From the NCBI GenBank assembly GCA_023269825.1, contig JAGDWI010000003.1:312996-376995 (forward strand): 64,000 bases of DNA, written 5' to 3'. Positions 63,192 to 64,000 of this stretch are shown piece by piece; within the stretch, counting starts at the first letter, position 1, and every line of letters begins with the position of its first letter. A program made the position numbers and the translations under genes. The notes below the pieces were generated by a model that was not told the origin of the DNA, did not search any database, and was given only the letters and a program-made list of their open reading frames with translations. This stretch comes from Desulfurococcaceae archaeon (GTDB lineage: Archaea > Thermoproteota > Thermoprotei_A > Sulfolobales > Desulfurococcaceae).

Positions 63192-63762
63192 AGAAGCAAC
63201 GGCTAAGCTTAGAAGCCTAGTAGATAAAGCATACATCACTCGTCCATCCAAGTAATCAGCACGTAATACATATACATGCTCAGCTAGCGACCAATCTCAG
63301 TATACTAGGTTTATAATCCCCTCTCAGCTTCTACATTACAACTGAAAGCCTCGCCCTTCAGGGCGAGGAGGAGGTCAGTTCACTCTACTCTCAGCGTTCA
63401 TCAATCACTAAAAAGCTGTGAATATTTCCAAATACTCTGTGAGACATGCCCATACCGTGCAATAGCTTATTAATAAATCTCCAGATCATTTACTATAAAT
63501 CAAGCGCCTCCAAGCCCATGAGACCAAGAGCTGCAAACCAATAAGCAAATAATATTGAGCTACTACGGTGAGCGGATCGGGAATAGCGTAATGAACTGCT
63601 CGCCATTTAATCACAGAGCAGGGTGAGTAACAAATGCTTATAGACTGCTAATACTCCATTGGATTAATCTAGAAGACTTCTACGTTGAGACGCGATCTCG
63701 CGACCACGAATTCCCGCGATTCAACGATAAGAGAAGCCACAATGCTTGCAAAAAGCATTCAA
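63192..63762. other. Gene-poor stretch with degraded mobile-element end
   Basis: About 570 bases without an intact gene. The only clear structure is the hairpin at 63349-63368. The remainder has no long open frame on either strand and no recognised RNA. Together with the preceding ThiM relic it looks like eroded DNA. Confidence 0.5.
63349..63368. repeat. IS200/IS605-type end hairpin
   Basis: CCTCGCCC-TTCA-GGGCGAGG is a perfect 8-bp stem with a 4-base loop, followed by AGGAGGTCA. Hairpins of this sequence are typical of the 3' end (right end/guide-RNA region) of IS200/IS605-family tnpB genes in archaea. No tnpB sequence remains next to it, so it is a solo end. A transcription terminator is an alternative. 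Confidence 0.5.
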
Positions 63763-64000
63763 CTATAGCGGTGGTGGTATTGGTGGAGTTGGTTGACTGG
63801 GTGTAGCTCCCGCTCTACTAATGCTTTCTCCAAGCGCTATGTATAGTAGAATCCACGCTATGAATAGTAGTGCAGAGTCTATGATTGATATGAAGCTCCC
63901 TATGTATGGAGTCATCGATATGAATGAGGCGATGATGTATACTATGAACAGTACTGCTGATGCTAGGTATAGTGGGTTTTTCTCGTGCTCGTGTAGTCTG
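63763..64000 (-). CDS. Membrane protein, C-terminal part (runs off the window)
   Basis: The minus-strand frame entering at 63999 codes 78 residues to the TAG at 63763-63765. It has a charged start (RLHEHEKNPL), two membrane spans (LYLASAVLFIVYIIASFI and SALLFIAWILLYIAL), and a Pro-rich tail (ATPSQPTPPIPPPL). This is the end of a multi-span membrane protein of unknown family; its 5' part is outside the window. Confidence 0.7.
   Translation of the reverse strand, partial: RLHEHEKNPLYLASAVLFIVYIIASFISMTPYIGSFISIIDSALLFIAWILLYIALGESISRAGATPSQPTPPIPPPL

Overview
This window comes from a hyperthermophilic crenarchaeon, most likely of the Desulfurococcales. The reasons are a full-length reverse gyrase, two Alba genes, a VCP/Cdc48 ATPase next to archaeal tRNAs, a proteasome-activating nucleotidase, TFE, a crenarchaeal-type RpoG/Rpb8, a bifunctional FBP aldolase/phosphatase, archaeosine synthesis, an archaeal RNase P RNA, and four of six tRNA genes with an intron next to the anticodon. 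Base composition is moderately AT-rich, TTG and GTG starts are frequent, and genes are tightly packed with many short convergent overlaps. A genus cannot be named from the sequence alone.

Layout. 1-3335: end of ribosomal protein P0 (L10), P1 (L12), then alanyl-tRNA synthetase. 3336-4030: a small gene graveyard (PstS-like fragment, broken TnpB) beside tRNA-Arg. 4249-9846: a TrkA-type regulator and a tRNA methylthiotransferase, then a six-gene translation and ribosome-biogenesis run (aIF2 beta, DUF424, NMD3, aIF1A, RIO kinase, KH/Dim2-like). 9900-13037: a likely C/D box sRNA, EF-1 beta, a zinc-ribbon protein, Pth2, TruD, a NusA-like KH protein, tRNA-Trp and tRNA-Val. 13086-25322: Cdc48, FEN1, PCMT, Trm5, NAD kinase, Nob1, an NSUN-type methylase, MtnA, and two small-ligand-type regulators. 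25439-33410: an XPB helicase with an orphan partner gene, Alba / reverse gyrase / Alba, and RNase P RNA. 33420-39240: Tsr3, MetAP, TyrRS, tRNA-Ala, DUF1512, 5S rRNA, a TFS-like protein. 39394-47835: ABCE1, FBP aldolase/phosphatase, TPI, tRNA-Thr, pyruvate kinase, a tiny Trp/Glu microprotein, a KEOPS subunit candidate, S17e, SAH hydrolase. 47927-61556: tRNA-CAT, thioredoxin reductase, a SPOUT-like gene, a C5 methyltransferase and TFE in one operon, thermosome, a HerA-like ATPase split by a frame change, RpoG, SmAP, archaeosine TGT, PAC2, PUA, PAN, MBF1, HflX, Trm56. 61740-64000: an accessory-looking end with an MFS transporter, a decayed ThiM-like gene, an IS200/IS605-type hairpin and the end of a membrane protein.

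Most genes serve information processing: translation initiation, tRNA and rRNA modification, ribosome maturation, protein quality control and chromatin. Glycolysis/gluconeogenesis and methionine salvage are also represented.

The strongest unexplained signals are: (1) a 27-codon gene at 45032-45115 whose product is almost only Glu and regularly spaced Trp, with its own TATA box; (2) a U6C slippery heptamer directly before a stop codon at 54048-54057 that would fuse two open frames into one HerA-like ATPase; (3) a 64-bp P-loop segment that is identical in both AAA domains of Cdc48 and differs by one base in PAN 45 kb away, together with an exact 55-bp repeat joining P0 and P1; and (4) two genes whose best-placed start codon is ATA or ACG.
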